From an uncultured Lachnospiraceae bacterium (lineage in GTDB: Bacteria > Bacillota > Clostridia > Lachnospirales > Lachnospiraceae), in NCBI GenBank assembly GCA_910584115.1, contig CAJTYN010000094.1, forward strand, positions 1 to 11,681: DNA of 11,681 nucleotides. The letters are read 5' to 3'. A model generated the notes under the pieces. That model ran no database searches, was not told the DNA's origin, and saw nothing but the letters and a program-made list of their open reading frames with translations. The stretch's first letter is position 1. Every line of letters begins with the position of its first letter. Below, in pieces: positions 5,141 to 11,681 of the stretch. Position numbers and translations under genes: made by a program.

Positions 5141-6556
5141 ATGCAAAATACCAGATACCAGATTCTGACACAAGATAAGATCGAGATGATCCATGAAAAC
5201 ACATTGAGGATCCTGGAGAACATCGGGGTCGTCATGACGAACGAGGATGCGCGCCGGATATTGGCAGAGCATGGAGCGGTACTCGATGGCGAGATAGTGA
5301 GATTTCCCCGGAGATTAGTTGAAAAAGCCATTGAGGCAGCGCCGTCATCCTATACGATACATGGACGCGATCCAGAGAAAAACGTTGATATCTCCCTGGA
5401 TACCACTGCATATGTGGGGCCGGCCGGTTCGCCTTTTGTGATGGATATGGAGAAAGGCCGCCGGGAAGGGACGCTGGAGGATTTTAATAATATCGTAAAG
5501 ATATGTCATTGTCTCGAAAACATTGATATCCAAAGTTTCCTTTCTTGTGAGACCAACGATATCGATGTAAGAAAACGTCCTACGACAATGATGTACAACA
5601 CACTGAAGTATAGTGACAAACCCTTGATGGGAAGTGTGCTGGGATATAAAAATGCGAAGGATTGTCTGGAGATGGCAGCGATCGTATTCGGCGGAAAAGA
5701 GGAGATAAAGAAAAATCCAGTCATGGCAGGTATCCCTTGTTCGCTCACGCCGCTGAGTTATGACAGCGCACAGTTAGGGGCGATCATAGCCTATGCAGAA
5801 TATGGGCAGCCGCAGCTGATCAATTCTCTATGTATGGCGGGGACAACGGCGCCGGCAACGATCGCGGGCCTGGTGTCGGTCCAGAATGCGGAAGTCTTAT
5901 CCGGGATCGTCCTTGCACAATGTGTCAACCCAGGTACACCTGTCGTATATTCAGCATCCGGGACCAGTACGGATATGAGCAGCGGCAGTCTCGCGATCGG
6001 GTCTTCGGAGGATGCGCTCATCTCCCTGATCAACGGACAGCTGTGTAAATATTACAAGATCCCCTGCAGGATCAGCGGTGCGCTCTCCGATTCGAAGATG
6101 ATGGATTCCCAGGCGGCGTATGAGTCTTCCGTCACCATATCGATGGCACAGATGGCAGGCGGGAACTTTATCCTTCACGGAGGCGGTATCCTTGAGACAT
6201 ATAATACAGTCTCTTTTGAAAAACTGATCATCGATAATGAAGTCCTCGGCATGTGGAAACGGATCGACCGCGGCGTAGAGGTCAACGAAGAGACACTGGC
6301 CTATGATGTGATCGAAGAAGTCGGACCAAAAGGTGTATTCCTGATGGAAGAGCATACATTAGAACATTATCATGATGAATTCTACAGGCCGACCTTAAGT
6401 GACAGGAAGAGCTTTACACAATGGGCAGCAGACGGCGGAGAGCCGATCGAGAGAGTCGCGAACAGGAGATGGAAAGAGATACTGGATCTCTATGAAGAAC
6501 CGGCACTCCCGGCGGACGTTGACGCGGCGCTAAAGAAATATATGGGCGATATCTGA
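5141..6556 (+). CDS. MttB-family (trimethylamine methyltransferase-like) corrinoid methyltransferase, without pyrrolysine
   Basis: MttB-family enzymes move a methyl group from a methylated amine to the cobalt of a small corrinoid protein in the cytoplasm. This 471-aa protein spans the family, with the conserved core MAGTTAPATIAGL followed by VQNAEVLSGIVLAQ from residue 232, SDSK..DSQ at 316-324 and a glycine-rich HGGG from residue 346. The frame has no in-frame TAG and ends in TGA, so it belongs to the non-pyrrolysine branch. Studied members of that branch use glycine betaine (MtgB, of similar length), proline betaine, carnitine or gamma-butyrobetaine; the substrate here cannot be read from sequence. 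ATG 5141 is chosen because AAAGGAGGAG stands just before it and the promoter excludes ATG 5051. No corrinoid protein, MtgA-like partner or RamA reactivase is in the window. It is monocistronic between its own promoter and a terminator. Base composition is less G/C-rich than in rny or recG, which may hint at transfer. Confidence 0.92.
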   Translation: MQNTRYQILTQDKIEMIHENTLRILENIGVVMTNEDARRILAEHGAVLDGEIVRFPRRLVEKAIEAAPSSYTIHGRDPEKNVDISLDTTAYVGPAGSPFVMDMEKGRREGTLEDFNNIVKICHCLENIDIQSFLSCETNDIDVRKRPTTMMYNTLKYSDKPLMGSVLGYKNAKDCLEMAAIVFGGKEEIKKNPVMAGIPCSLTPLSYDSAQLGAIIAYAEYGQPQLINSLCMAGTTAPATIAGLVSVQNAEVLSGIVLAQCVNPGTPVVYSASGTSTDMSSGSLAIGSSEDALISLINGQLCKYYKIPCRISGALSDSKMMDSQAAYESSVTISMAQMAGGNFILHGGGILETYNTVSFEKLIIDNEVLGMWKRIDRGVEVNEETLAYDVIEEVGPKGVFLMEEHTLEHYHDEFYRPTLSDRKSFTQWAADGGEPIERVANRRWKEILDLYEEPALPADVDAALKKYMGDI

Positions 6557-6599
6557 TCACATGATATGGATCGGCAGAGATAGCATCTGATATAGACAG

Positions 6600-6646
6600 C
6601 GGAGTATTTTCCAAGAGAAGCTTGCTTGGAGCATACTCCGTTGTTT
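6600..6646 (+). terminator. Probable Rho-independent terminator after mttB
   Basis: CGGAGTAT (6600-6607) pairs with ATACTCCG (6633-6640), and TCCAAG (6610-6615) pairs with CTTGGA (6625-6630). A 2-nt internal bulge separates the two helices and the loop is 9 nt. TTGTTTT follows directly. The T-tract is interrupted by one G, so termination may be partial and allow some read-through into tetR. Confidence 0.8.
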
Positions 6647-6652
6647 TGGGCG

Positions 6653-6681
6653 TTGATTTTTTGCGGTCTTTGTATTAAAAT
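6653..6681 (+). promoter_or_regulatory. Sigma-A type promoter of the TetR-family regulator
   Basis: TTGATT (6653-6658) and TAAAAT (6676-6681) are separated by 17 bp. Downstream, TTATCAT (6686-6692) matches the half-site repeated at the mttB promoter, and CGACA-CGCA-TGTCG (6696-6709) is a short palindrome. Both sit where a self-repressing regulator would bind, but one half-site alone is weak evidence. Confidence 0.6.
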
Positions 6682-6738
6682 GTTGTTATCATCGGCGACA
6701 CGCATGTCGATCGTCAGATGCGGGAAAGGAGGGCTGTG

Positions 6739-7374
6739 GTGGATAAAAAGAGGGAACTGATATTGAAGACTTATGGATTATTGAAGACGACCAGCCCCAA
6801 AGACTTGAAGATAAGGACGATCGCGGACGAATGCGGCTGTGCCAGTACCGTCATCTACAGAAATTTTGACGATCTGGATCATCTGATCTTATTCGCATCG
6901 GTCAGATTCCTGGAAAATTATATCATCGATATCAAGGAGATCGTCAACGAGCAGTCAGATCCAATGGAGATGCTCACAACGATGTGGCAGGTTTTTGCAG
7001 AGTACGCGTTTCAGACAGTGGATGTATTTGAACTCCTGTTCTGGGGAAAATATAAAGAACGTCTGGGAGATACGATCTTCGAATATTATCAGATATTTCC
7101 GGCAGAGATGAAACAATTGGACGGATTGTTCACCAGCGTCTTTTTTAACAGCGACATCAGAGAACGTACATATATGATCATGCACAGGGCGGCTGTCGTA
7201 GGTTATTTTATGTATGATGATGTGCGGATGCTCAGTGATATGCAGGTCCACCTGTTTTATGGCCTTTTGAAAAGCTATCAGCCAGTGTACCGGCAGGAGG
7301 GAAAAGCCGAGGAAGCTGCAGGATATTACATGCAGATGTTGGATGCGCTCATCAGCAAGTTCCGTCTCAGATAA
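6739..7374 (+). CDS. TetR/AcrR-family transcriptional regulator
   Basis: This is a one-component DNA-binding repressor-type protein of 211 aa. The N-terminal helix-turn-helix is typical of the family: KRELILKTYGLL, then KIRTIADECGCASTVIYRNF (about residues 24-43), where the tyrosine-rich recognition helix end (VIYRNFDDLDHL) is diagnostic. The remaining 160 or so residues are the ligand-binding and dimerisation domain, with many aromatic residues and no recognisable ligand signature. The GTG at 6739 is preferred because AAGGAGG (6726-6732) is 6 nt upstream; GTG 6736 is too close, and ATG 6718 lies before the Shine-Dalgarno with nothing suitable in front of it. It sits immediately downstream of mttB in the same direction, with its own promoter and terminator. 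I infer that it controls mttB, and perhaps itself, in response to a methylated amine or related compound. Targets elsewhere in the genome are equally possible. Confidence 0.9.
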   Translation: MDKKRELILKTYGLLKTTSPKDLKIRTIADECGCASTVIYRNFDDLDHLILFASVRFLENYIIDIKEIVNEQSDPMEMLTTMWQVFAEYAFQTVDVFELLFWGKYKERLGDTIFEYYQIFPAEMKQLDGLFTSVFFNSDIRERTYMIMHRAAVVGYFMYDDVRMLSDMQVHLFYGLLKSYQPVYRQEGKAEEAAGYYMQMLDALISKFRLR

Positions 7375-7423
7375 AAAAGTGTAAGACCTTGATCATGACA
7401 TGCTGAGGTCTTATGCTTTTTTT
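7375..7423 (+). terminator. Rho-independent terminator after the TetR gene
   Basis: TAAGACCT (7382-7389) pairs with AGGTCTTA (7406-7413), and seven T residues follow at 7417-7423. An A-run just after the stop codon can pair with the T-tract, so the element could also work on the opposite strand. Confidence 0.88.
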
Positions 7424-7485
7424 ATACAGAAATGAGGTTTTTCCAGGTTCTATAAATTTATATTTCATTTTTGGGTGAAACGGGG

Positions 7486-7491
7486 TATAAT
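7486..7491 (+). promoter_or_regulatory. Likely -10 element of the yloU-fakA-recG operon promoter
   Basis: TATAAT is a perfect -10 lying 46 bases before the yloU start codon, within A/T-rich intergenic sequence after the tetR terminator. No good -35 is found at 16-18 bp upstream (TTTCAT or TTCATT), so an activator or a weak promoter is possible. This would drive all three downstream genes, since no terminator or other promoter is seen between them. Confidence 0.6.
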
Positions 7492-7531
7492 CACAATAGA
7501 AGAAAGTATATATAAATGGAGGTAGAACTGT

Positions 7532-7888
7532 ATGAGCGGACGCTTAGATTCTGACTTAGGGCAGATCGTCATTGATCCGGATGTGCTCGCGATGTATGCG
7601 GGGAGTGTTGCCGTGGAATGTTTTGGTATCGTAGGGATGGCGGCCATCAGTATGAAAGACGGGCTGGTGAAGCTGCTCAGGAAAGACAGCTTAAAGCACG
7701 GGATCAACGTGAAGATCGAAGATAACAAAATCCGTCTCACCTTTCATGTGATCGTGGCGTACGGTGTGAGCATACGCACGATCGCGGATAATCTATTTAG
7801 CAGTGTGAAATACAAATTAGAAGCCTTCACTGGATTGGAGATCTCCAAGATGACTTTATTGGTGGAAGGCGTCCGGGTGATAGATTGA
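7532..7888 (+). CDS. yloU: Asp23/Gls24 family envelope-stress protein YloU
   Basis: This is a 118-aa soluble protein of the Asp23/Gls24 (DUF322) family, with the expected pattern: an N-terminal segment around IDPDVLAMYAGSVAVECFGIVGMAAISMKDG, then KIEDNKIRLTFHVIVAYGVSIRTIADNLFSSVKYKLEAFTGLEISKMTLLVEGVRVID, an alternating strand-helix-strand fold. No signal peptide or membrane helix is visible. Asp23 in S. aureus is membrane-associated through a partner and linked to envelope stress; the exact job of the short YloU form is not settled. TGGAGGT (7517-7523) sits 8 nt before the ATG. It is the first gene of the operon; fakA begins 18 bases after its stop. The same yloU-yloV(fakA) pairing occurs in B. 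subtilis, which supports the call. In B. subtilis rpmB lies next to yloU on the other strand; here a TetR gene takes that side. Confidence 0.9.
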   Translation: MSGRLDSDLGQIVIDPDVLAMYAGSVAVECFGIVGMAAISMKDGLVKLLRKDSLKHGINVKIEDNKIRLTFHVIVAYGVSIRTIADNLFSSVKYKLEAFTGLEISKMTLLVEGVRVID

Positions 7889-7906
7889 TCAAAGGAGGAT
7901 CTTGTT

Positions 7907-9544
7907 GTGAGTATAAATACGATAGATGCACGGATGCTGGGGAAAATGTTCCTTGCCGGAGCCAGGAATCTGGAGACGAAGAAAGAGTGGATCAACGAAC
8001 TGAATGTATTCCCGGTGCCTGACGGGGATACGGGGACAAATATGACGATGACCATCATGTCCGCAGCGGCGGAAGTGGGTAAGATCGAGAAGCCCACTAT
8101 GGAAACGCTGGCAAAAGCGATCTCGTCCGGTTCCCTGCGGGGCGCCAGGGGAAATTCCGGGGTGATCTTATCCCAGCTCCTGCGCGGTTTTACGAAAGTG
8201 ATCGGCGAGGAGGAGGCCCTGACCCCGCAGATCCTGGCGGCCGCTATGGAAAAAGGCGTGGAGACAGCCTACAAAGCCGTCATGAAGCCCAAAGACGGGA
8301 CGATCCTCACCGTGGCCAAGGAAGCGGCGGCAAAAGCCAGCCAGCTGTGCGAGACAGCAGAAGATCTGCAGCCTTTCCTGGAGGATATCCTCCAGTGTGC
8401 CGAGGAGGTATTGGCAAAGACGCCGGATATGCTCCCGGTGCTCAAAGAAGCCGGGGTGGTGGATTCCGGCGGCCAGGGGTATGTGGAAGTGCTGCGCGGC
8501 GCCCTGGACGCGTTCCTGGGAAAAGAAGTCGCCGACACAGTGGAGATCCCTAAGACACCAGTCTCCGCCATCTTAACGGGCAAGCCGTCCCAGGAGGAGG
8601 CGGACATCCGTTTCGGCTATTGTACAGAATTCATCGTTCTCCTGGAAACGCCTATGAGCGAGGAACATATCCAGGGCTTTAAGGACTATCTGGGATCCAT
8701 CGGCGATTCCCTGGTGGTGGTGGCGGATGAAGAGCTGGTAAAAGTCCATGTGCATACCAACGATCCGGGGCTGGCGCTGCAGAAAGGCTTGAGCTTCGGC
8801 CAGCTCTCCCGCATGAAGATCGATAATATGCGGGAGGAACACAGAGAGAAGCTCTTTAAAGAAGCGGAAAAGGCCAAAGAATTAAAAGAAGTGGGCTTTA
8901 TCAGCGTATCGGCGGGCGAGGGCATGAAGAAGATCTTCCAGGAACTGGGCGTCGATCATCTGATCGAGGGCGGGCAGACCATGAATCCCAGCACAGAAGA
9001 CATGCTCAACGCCATCGATCAAGTCCCGGCCAGGACGATCTACATCCTGCCAAATAATAAGAACATCATCCTGGCGGCGAACCAGGCCCAGGCGCTGACC
9101 AAGGACAAGCAGATCGTGGTCATCCCCACGACGACCATCCCCCAGGGGATCACAGCGATCCTCAACCATGTGCCGGAAAAGAGCGTGGAAGAGAACACCC
9201 AGTCCATGATGGAGCAGATGGGATACGTCAAGACCGGCATGATCACCTACGCGGTGCGTGATACGAAGATCGATCACAGAGAGATCCACCAGAACGACAT
9301 CATCGGATTGGGCGACGACGGCCTCTTAGCCGTAGGGCAGGACATCGGGCAGGCGGTCCTGGATTCCATAGAGGCATTGATCGATGAGGACGCGGAGCTG
9401 ATCAGCATCTACTATGGGGAACAAGTAGAGGAAGAGAAGGCAGAAGAGCTGCTGGCGGCCGTGGAAGAGAGATACCCGGACTGCGACGTGGAGCTGAACG
9501 ACGGCGGTCAGCCCATCTACTATTATATCCTCTCTGTGGAGTAA
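7907..9544 (+). CDS. fakA: Fatty acid kinase catalytic subunit FakA (DAK2 domain, YloV family)
   Basis: FakA phosphorylates fatty acids held by a FakB (DegV-family) protein to acyl-phosphate, feeding PlsX/PlsY phospholipid synthesis. This 545-aa protein matches the family length. The N-terminal DhaL/DAK2 kinase domain (about 1-205) has NVFPVPDGDTGTNM, where D39 and D41 would bind Mg-ATP, followed by SLRGARGNSG (76-85) and VVDSGGQGY (184-192). The middle domain has C239 in FGYCTEF and H281/H283 in VHVHTNDPG, one position off the S. aureus C240, H282 and H284. The C-terminal half (about 310-545) is the FakB-binding region, with the family-typical PNNKNIILAANQA and TTTIPQG motifs. The GTG start is supported by AAAGGAGG (7891-7898). 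No fakB lies in the window; in most Firmicutes it is encoded elsewhere. All key residues appear intact. Confidence 0.95.
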   Translation: MSINTIDARMLGKMFLAGARNLETKKEWINELNVFPVPDGDTGTNMTMTIMSAAAEVGKIEKPTMETLAKAISSGSLRGARGNSGVILSQLLRGFTKVIGEEEALTPQILAAAMEKGVETAYKAVMKPKDGTILTVAKEAAAKASQLCETAEDLQPFLEDILQCAEEVLAKTPDMLPVLKEAGVVDSGGQGYVEVLRGALDAFLGKEVADTVEIPKTPVSAILTGKPSQEEADIRFGYCTEFIVLLETPMSEEHIQGFKDYLGSIGDSLVVVADEELVKVHVHTNDPGLALQKGLSFGQLSRMKIDNMREEHREKLFKEAEKAKELKEVGFISVSAGEGMKKIFQELGVDHLIEGGQTMNPSTEDMLNAIDQVPARTIYILPNNKNIILAANQAQALTKDKQIVVIPTTTIPQGITAILNHVPEKSVEENTQSMMEQMGYVKTGMITYAVRDTKIDHREIHQNDIIGLGDDGLLAVGQDIGQAVLDSIEALIDEDAELISIYYGEQVEEEKAEELLAAVEERYPDCDVELNDGGQPIYYYILSVE

Positions 9545-9556
9545 GATCAAAAGGTC

Positions 9557-11614
9557 ATGGAGAGAGGATCCATACGAGGATTAAAAGGGATCGGCGAGAA
9601 GACAGAGCGGCTCTTCCATAGACTGGATGTAAAGAGCATCGAAGATCTCTTGTCCTACTATCCCCGGACATACGATATCTACAGGGAACCCCAGGGCATG
9701 GATAAATGGCGGGAAAAAGAACAGCAGGCGGTCCATGCCCGTATCGAGATGCCCGTATCGGTAAAGGGCACCCGGCACACCTCAGTCGTGACCACCAGCG
9801 TGAGATGCGGGGACCAGAAACTCACGCTCATCTGGTTTAAGCAGCCCTATCTGCGCAGCACGCTGAAAAGAGGCTGCTGGTATGTGTTCAGGGGCCGGGT
9901 CATACGAAAGGGCAGAGGCTGGGAGATGGAACAGCCCAAGATCTACAGCCCGGAGGAATACGGGAAGCTCCTGCACAATATGCAGCCCATCTACGGCCTG
10001 ACGAAAGGTCTGACGAACCAGGCCGTGGTCAGGGCAGTCCGGCAGGCGCTGGAGCAGTATCCGCCCGCCGGGGACCCTCTCCCGAAAGAACTCCGGGAGA
10101 GATATCGGCTCATGGAGCGCGCTCCCGCCGTAGCCGCCATCCATTTCCCAAAAGATGGACAGCAGTACATGGAGGCCAGGAAACGCCTGGCGTTCGACGA
10201 ATTCCTGCTGTTCATATTAAGTGTGCGCAGACTGAGAGAGCGGACAGAGACGGCCGAGAACCGTTATCCCATGAGACCGGTCTGGGACACGGAACAGATC
10301 ATAGAGGGCCTTCCCTACACACTGACCGGTGCCCAGATGAGGGTCTGGCATGAGCTGGAGACGGATCTGCAGAAAGGGACGCTGATGTCCCGACTGATCC
10401 AGGGGGATGTGGGCAGCGGCAAGACCATACTGGCCTATCTGGCCATGATCATGACAGCCAGGAACGGATACCAAGCGGCCCTGATGGTCCCCACCGAGGT
10501 GCTGGCGGCACAGCACTATGAAGGACTCCTGCAGCTCTTTGAGGAACAGGGGATCCAAGATATCCAGGCAGTGCTCCTGACTGGGTCGAATACGCCGAGA
10601 GAAAAGCGCGAGATCTGCGCCCAGATCCAGTCGGGGACGGCGCATCTGATCATCGGGACCCATGCGCTGATCCAGGAAAGGGTCGTCTATCACAGCCTGG
10701 GGCTGGTGGTCACGGACGAGCAGCATCGATTCGGCGTCAGACAGCGGGAAGCCTTATCCATGCGGGGCGGAGATCCCCATGTGCTGGTCATGAGCGCCAC
10801 GCCCATCCCGCGTACACTGGCCATGATCCTCTACAGCGACCTGGACATCTCCGTGATCGACGAGCTGCCCGCCAAACGCCTTCCGATCAAAAACTGCGTG
10901 GTGGGCACCCAGTACCGCCCGACGGCCTACCGTTTTATAGAAAAGCAGATCGCCCAGGGGCGGCAGGTCTATGTGATCTGTCCCATGGTCGAGGAGAGCG
11001 AGGGCATCGAAGGGGAAAATGTATCAGACTACGCGCGACGTTTACAGGAAGTCCTGCCCGGCCACATCCGGATCAGTCCCCTGCACGGGAAGATGAAGCC
11101 AAAAGAGAAGACGAGCATCATGGAGGCATTTGCCCGGCATGAGCTGGATATCCTGGTCTCCACCACAGTCGTCGAAGTGGGGGTCAACGTCCCCAATGCC
11201 ACGGTGATGATGGTGGAGAACGCGGAGCGGTTCGGCCTGGCCCAGCTCCACCAGCTCAGGGGCCGTGTGGGCCGTGGAGAGCATCAGTCCTACTGTATCT
11301 TCGTCCAGGGTGACCAGGAAGAAGAGGTCAAGAAGAGACTGGAGATCCTGAGCCAGTCCAACGACGGCTTCTATATCGCGGCGGAAGACTTAAAGCTGCG
11401 CGGCCCCGGGGATCTCTTCGGACTGCGTCAGAGCGGGATGATGGATCTTCGCATCGGGGATATCTACAGAGATAGCGGCATCCTGCGCCAGGCATCCCAG
11501 GCGGCCGGGGAGATGCTCGCCGCCGATCCGTACCTGGAGCGTGAGCAGCATGCGGGGATCCGGCAGGCGCTGGAAGAAGCCTTCACATACGGGAGCTTCC
11601 ACGATACCCTTTAG
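9557..11614 (+). CDS. recG: ATP-dependent DNA helicase RecG
   Basis: RecG reverses stalled replication forks and processes branched recombination intermediates. This 685-aa protein is a normal length for the family. The N-terminal wedge/OB region begins with GLKGIGEKTERLF and DLLSYYPRTYDIY (about residues 9-45), as in other Firmicutes RecG. The helicase motor follows: Walker A GDVGSGKT (283-290); DEQH box at 387-390, followed by RFGV; MSATPIPRTLAM; and then the second RecA-like lobe with TTVVEVGVNVPNA, ENAERFGLAQLHQLRGRVGRG and the TRG-like end LKLRGPGDLFGLRQSG. It starts 12 bases after fakA stops. The only upstream purine run (AAAAGG, 9549-9554) is just 2 nt from the ATG, so translation may depend on coupling to fakA. 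No earlier or better start gives a family-like N-terminus. The stop is TAG at 11612-11614. Confidence 0.97.
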   Translation: MERGSIRGLKGIGEKTERLFHRLDVKSIEDLLSYYPRTYDIYREPQGMDKWREKEQQAVHARIEMPVSVKGTRHTSVVTTSVRCGDQKLTLIWFKQPYLRSTLKRGCWYVFRGRVIRKGRGWEMEQPKIYSPEEYGKLLHNMQPIYGLTKGLTNQAVVRAVRQALEQYPPAGDPLPKELRERYRLMERAPAVAAIHFPKDGQQYMEARKRLAFDEFLLFILSVRRLRERTETAENRYPMRPVWDTEQIIEGLPYTLTGAQMRVWHELETDLQKGTLMSRLIQGDVGSGKTILAYLAMIMTARNGYQAALMVPTEVLAAQHYEGLLQLFEEQGIQDIQAVLLTGSNTPREKREICAQIQSGTAHLIIGTHALIQERVVYHSLGLVVTDEQHRFGVRQREALSMRGGDPHVLVMSATPIPRTLAMILYSDLDISVIDELPAKRLPIKNCVVGTQYRPTAYRFIEKQIAQGRQVYVICPMVEESEGIEGENVSDYARRLQEVLPGHIRISPLHGKMKPKEKTSIMEAFARHELDILVSTTVVEVGVNVPNATVMMVENAERFGLAQLHQLRGRVGRGEHQSYCIFVQGDQEEEVKKRLEILSQSNDGFYIAAEDLKLRGPGDLFGLRQSGMMDLRIGDIYRDSGILRQASQAAGEMLAADPYLEREQHAGIRQALEEAFTYGSFHDTL

Positions 11615-11681
11615 AATGTCTAAGGTCCCGCCAGATCATCGTGGATCTATAGATGAGCGTTTTAAGGGGTCCGGGGGAAAT
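11615..11681 (+). other. Sequence after recG, no recognisable gene
   Basis: The last 67 bases hold no clear terminator and no gene I can identify. A 7-bp repeat, CCACGAT (11599-11605, inside recG) and ATCGTGG (11638-11644), is too short and has no T-tract. An ATG at 11653 is open to the window end but has no Shine-Dalgarno. Confidence 0.6.

Noticed and set aside
6718..6738. ATG start for the TetR gene seven codons upstream of the preferred GTG
   Set aside because: The strong AAGGAGG lies downstream of this ATG and correctly spaced for GTG 6739; nothing suitable precedes 6718.
11599..11644. CCACGAT/ATCGTGG inverted repeat at the end of recG as a terminator
   Set aside because: The arms are only 7 bp with a 32-base spacer and no T-tract.
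1..11681. CRISPR arrays, insertion sequences, tRNA or rRNA genes, phage genes
   Set aside because: No regularly spaced direct repeats, no transposase or integrase frame, and no recognisable tRNA or rRNA sequence were seen on either strand.

Overview
All genes in this window lie on the plus strand. The content points to an anaerobic, probably spore-forming Clostridia of the Lachnospiraceae type. The evidence is a NuoF/HydB-like subunit with extra ferredoxin clusters, an RNase Y, a SpoIIM-like membrane protein, an MttB-family methyltransferase, the Firmicutes yloU-fakA-recG block, strong AGGAGG ribosome binding sites and several GTG/TTG starts. This placement is inferred from gene content; no rRNA or other phylogenetic marker was available.

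Layout. 1-498 is the 3' end of an NADH-binding flavoprotein subunit (NuoF/HydB family), closed by a strong terminator. 719-2362 is an orphan Cache-domain chemoreceptor with its own extended -10 promoter. 2463-4028 is rny, with a near-consensus promoter and a very strong terminator. 4170-4751 is a TTG-started SpoIIM-like protein. 4752-5140 is a conspicuously A/T-rich stretch with several inverted repeats, ending in a near-perfect sigma-A promoter. 5141-6556 is a non-pyrrolysine MttB-family methyltransferase, followed by a terminator. 6739-7374 is a TetR-family regulator with its own promoter and terminator. 7532-11614 is a tight operon: yloU (Asp23/Gls24 family), fakA (fatty acid kinase, formerly yloV) and recG. 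The last 67 bases hold no gene I can recognise.

How the genes work together. Most of the window is housekeeping: redox metabolism, chemotaxis, mRNA turnover, sporulation, lipid recycling and DNA repair. The accessory element is the mttB-tetR pair. The mttB promoter overlaps repeated ATGAT/ATCAT half-sites, and the adjacent TetR regulator is the natural candidate to bind them. The methyltransferase would move a methyl group from a methylated amine to a corrinoid protein, but no corrinoid protein, downstream methyltransferase or reactivase is encoded here.

I do not see a dramatic new multi-gene system. The best candidates for new biology are the substrate of this MttB homologue and its regulation by the neighbouring TetR protein.
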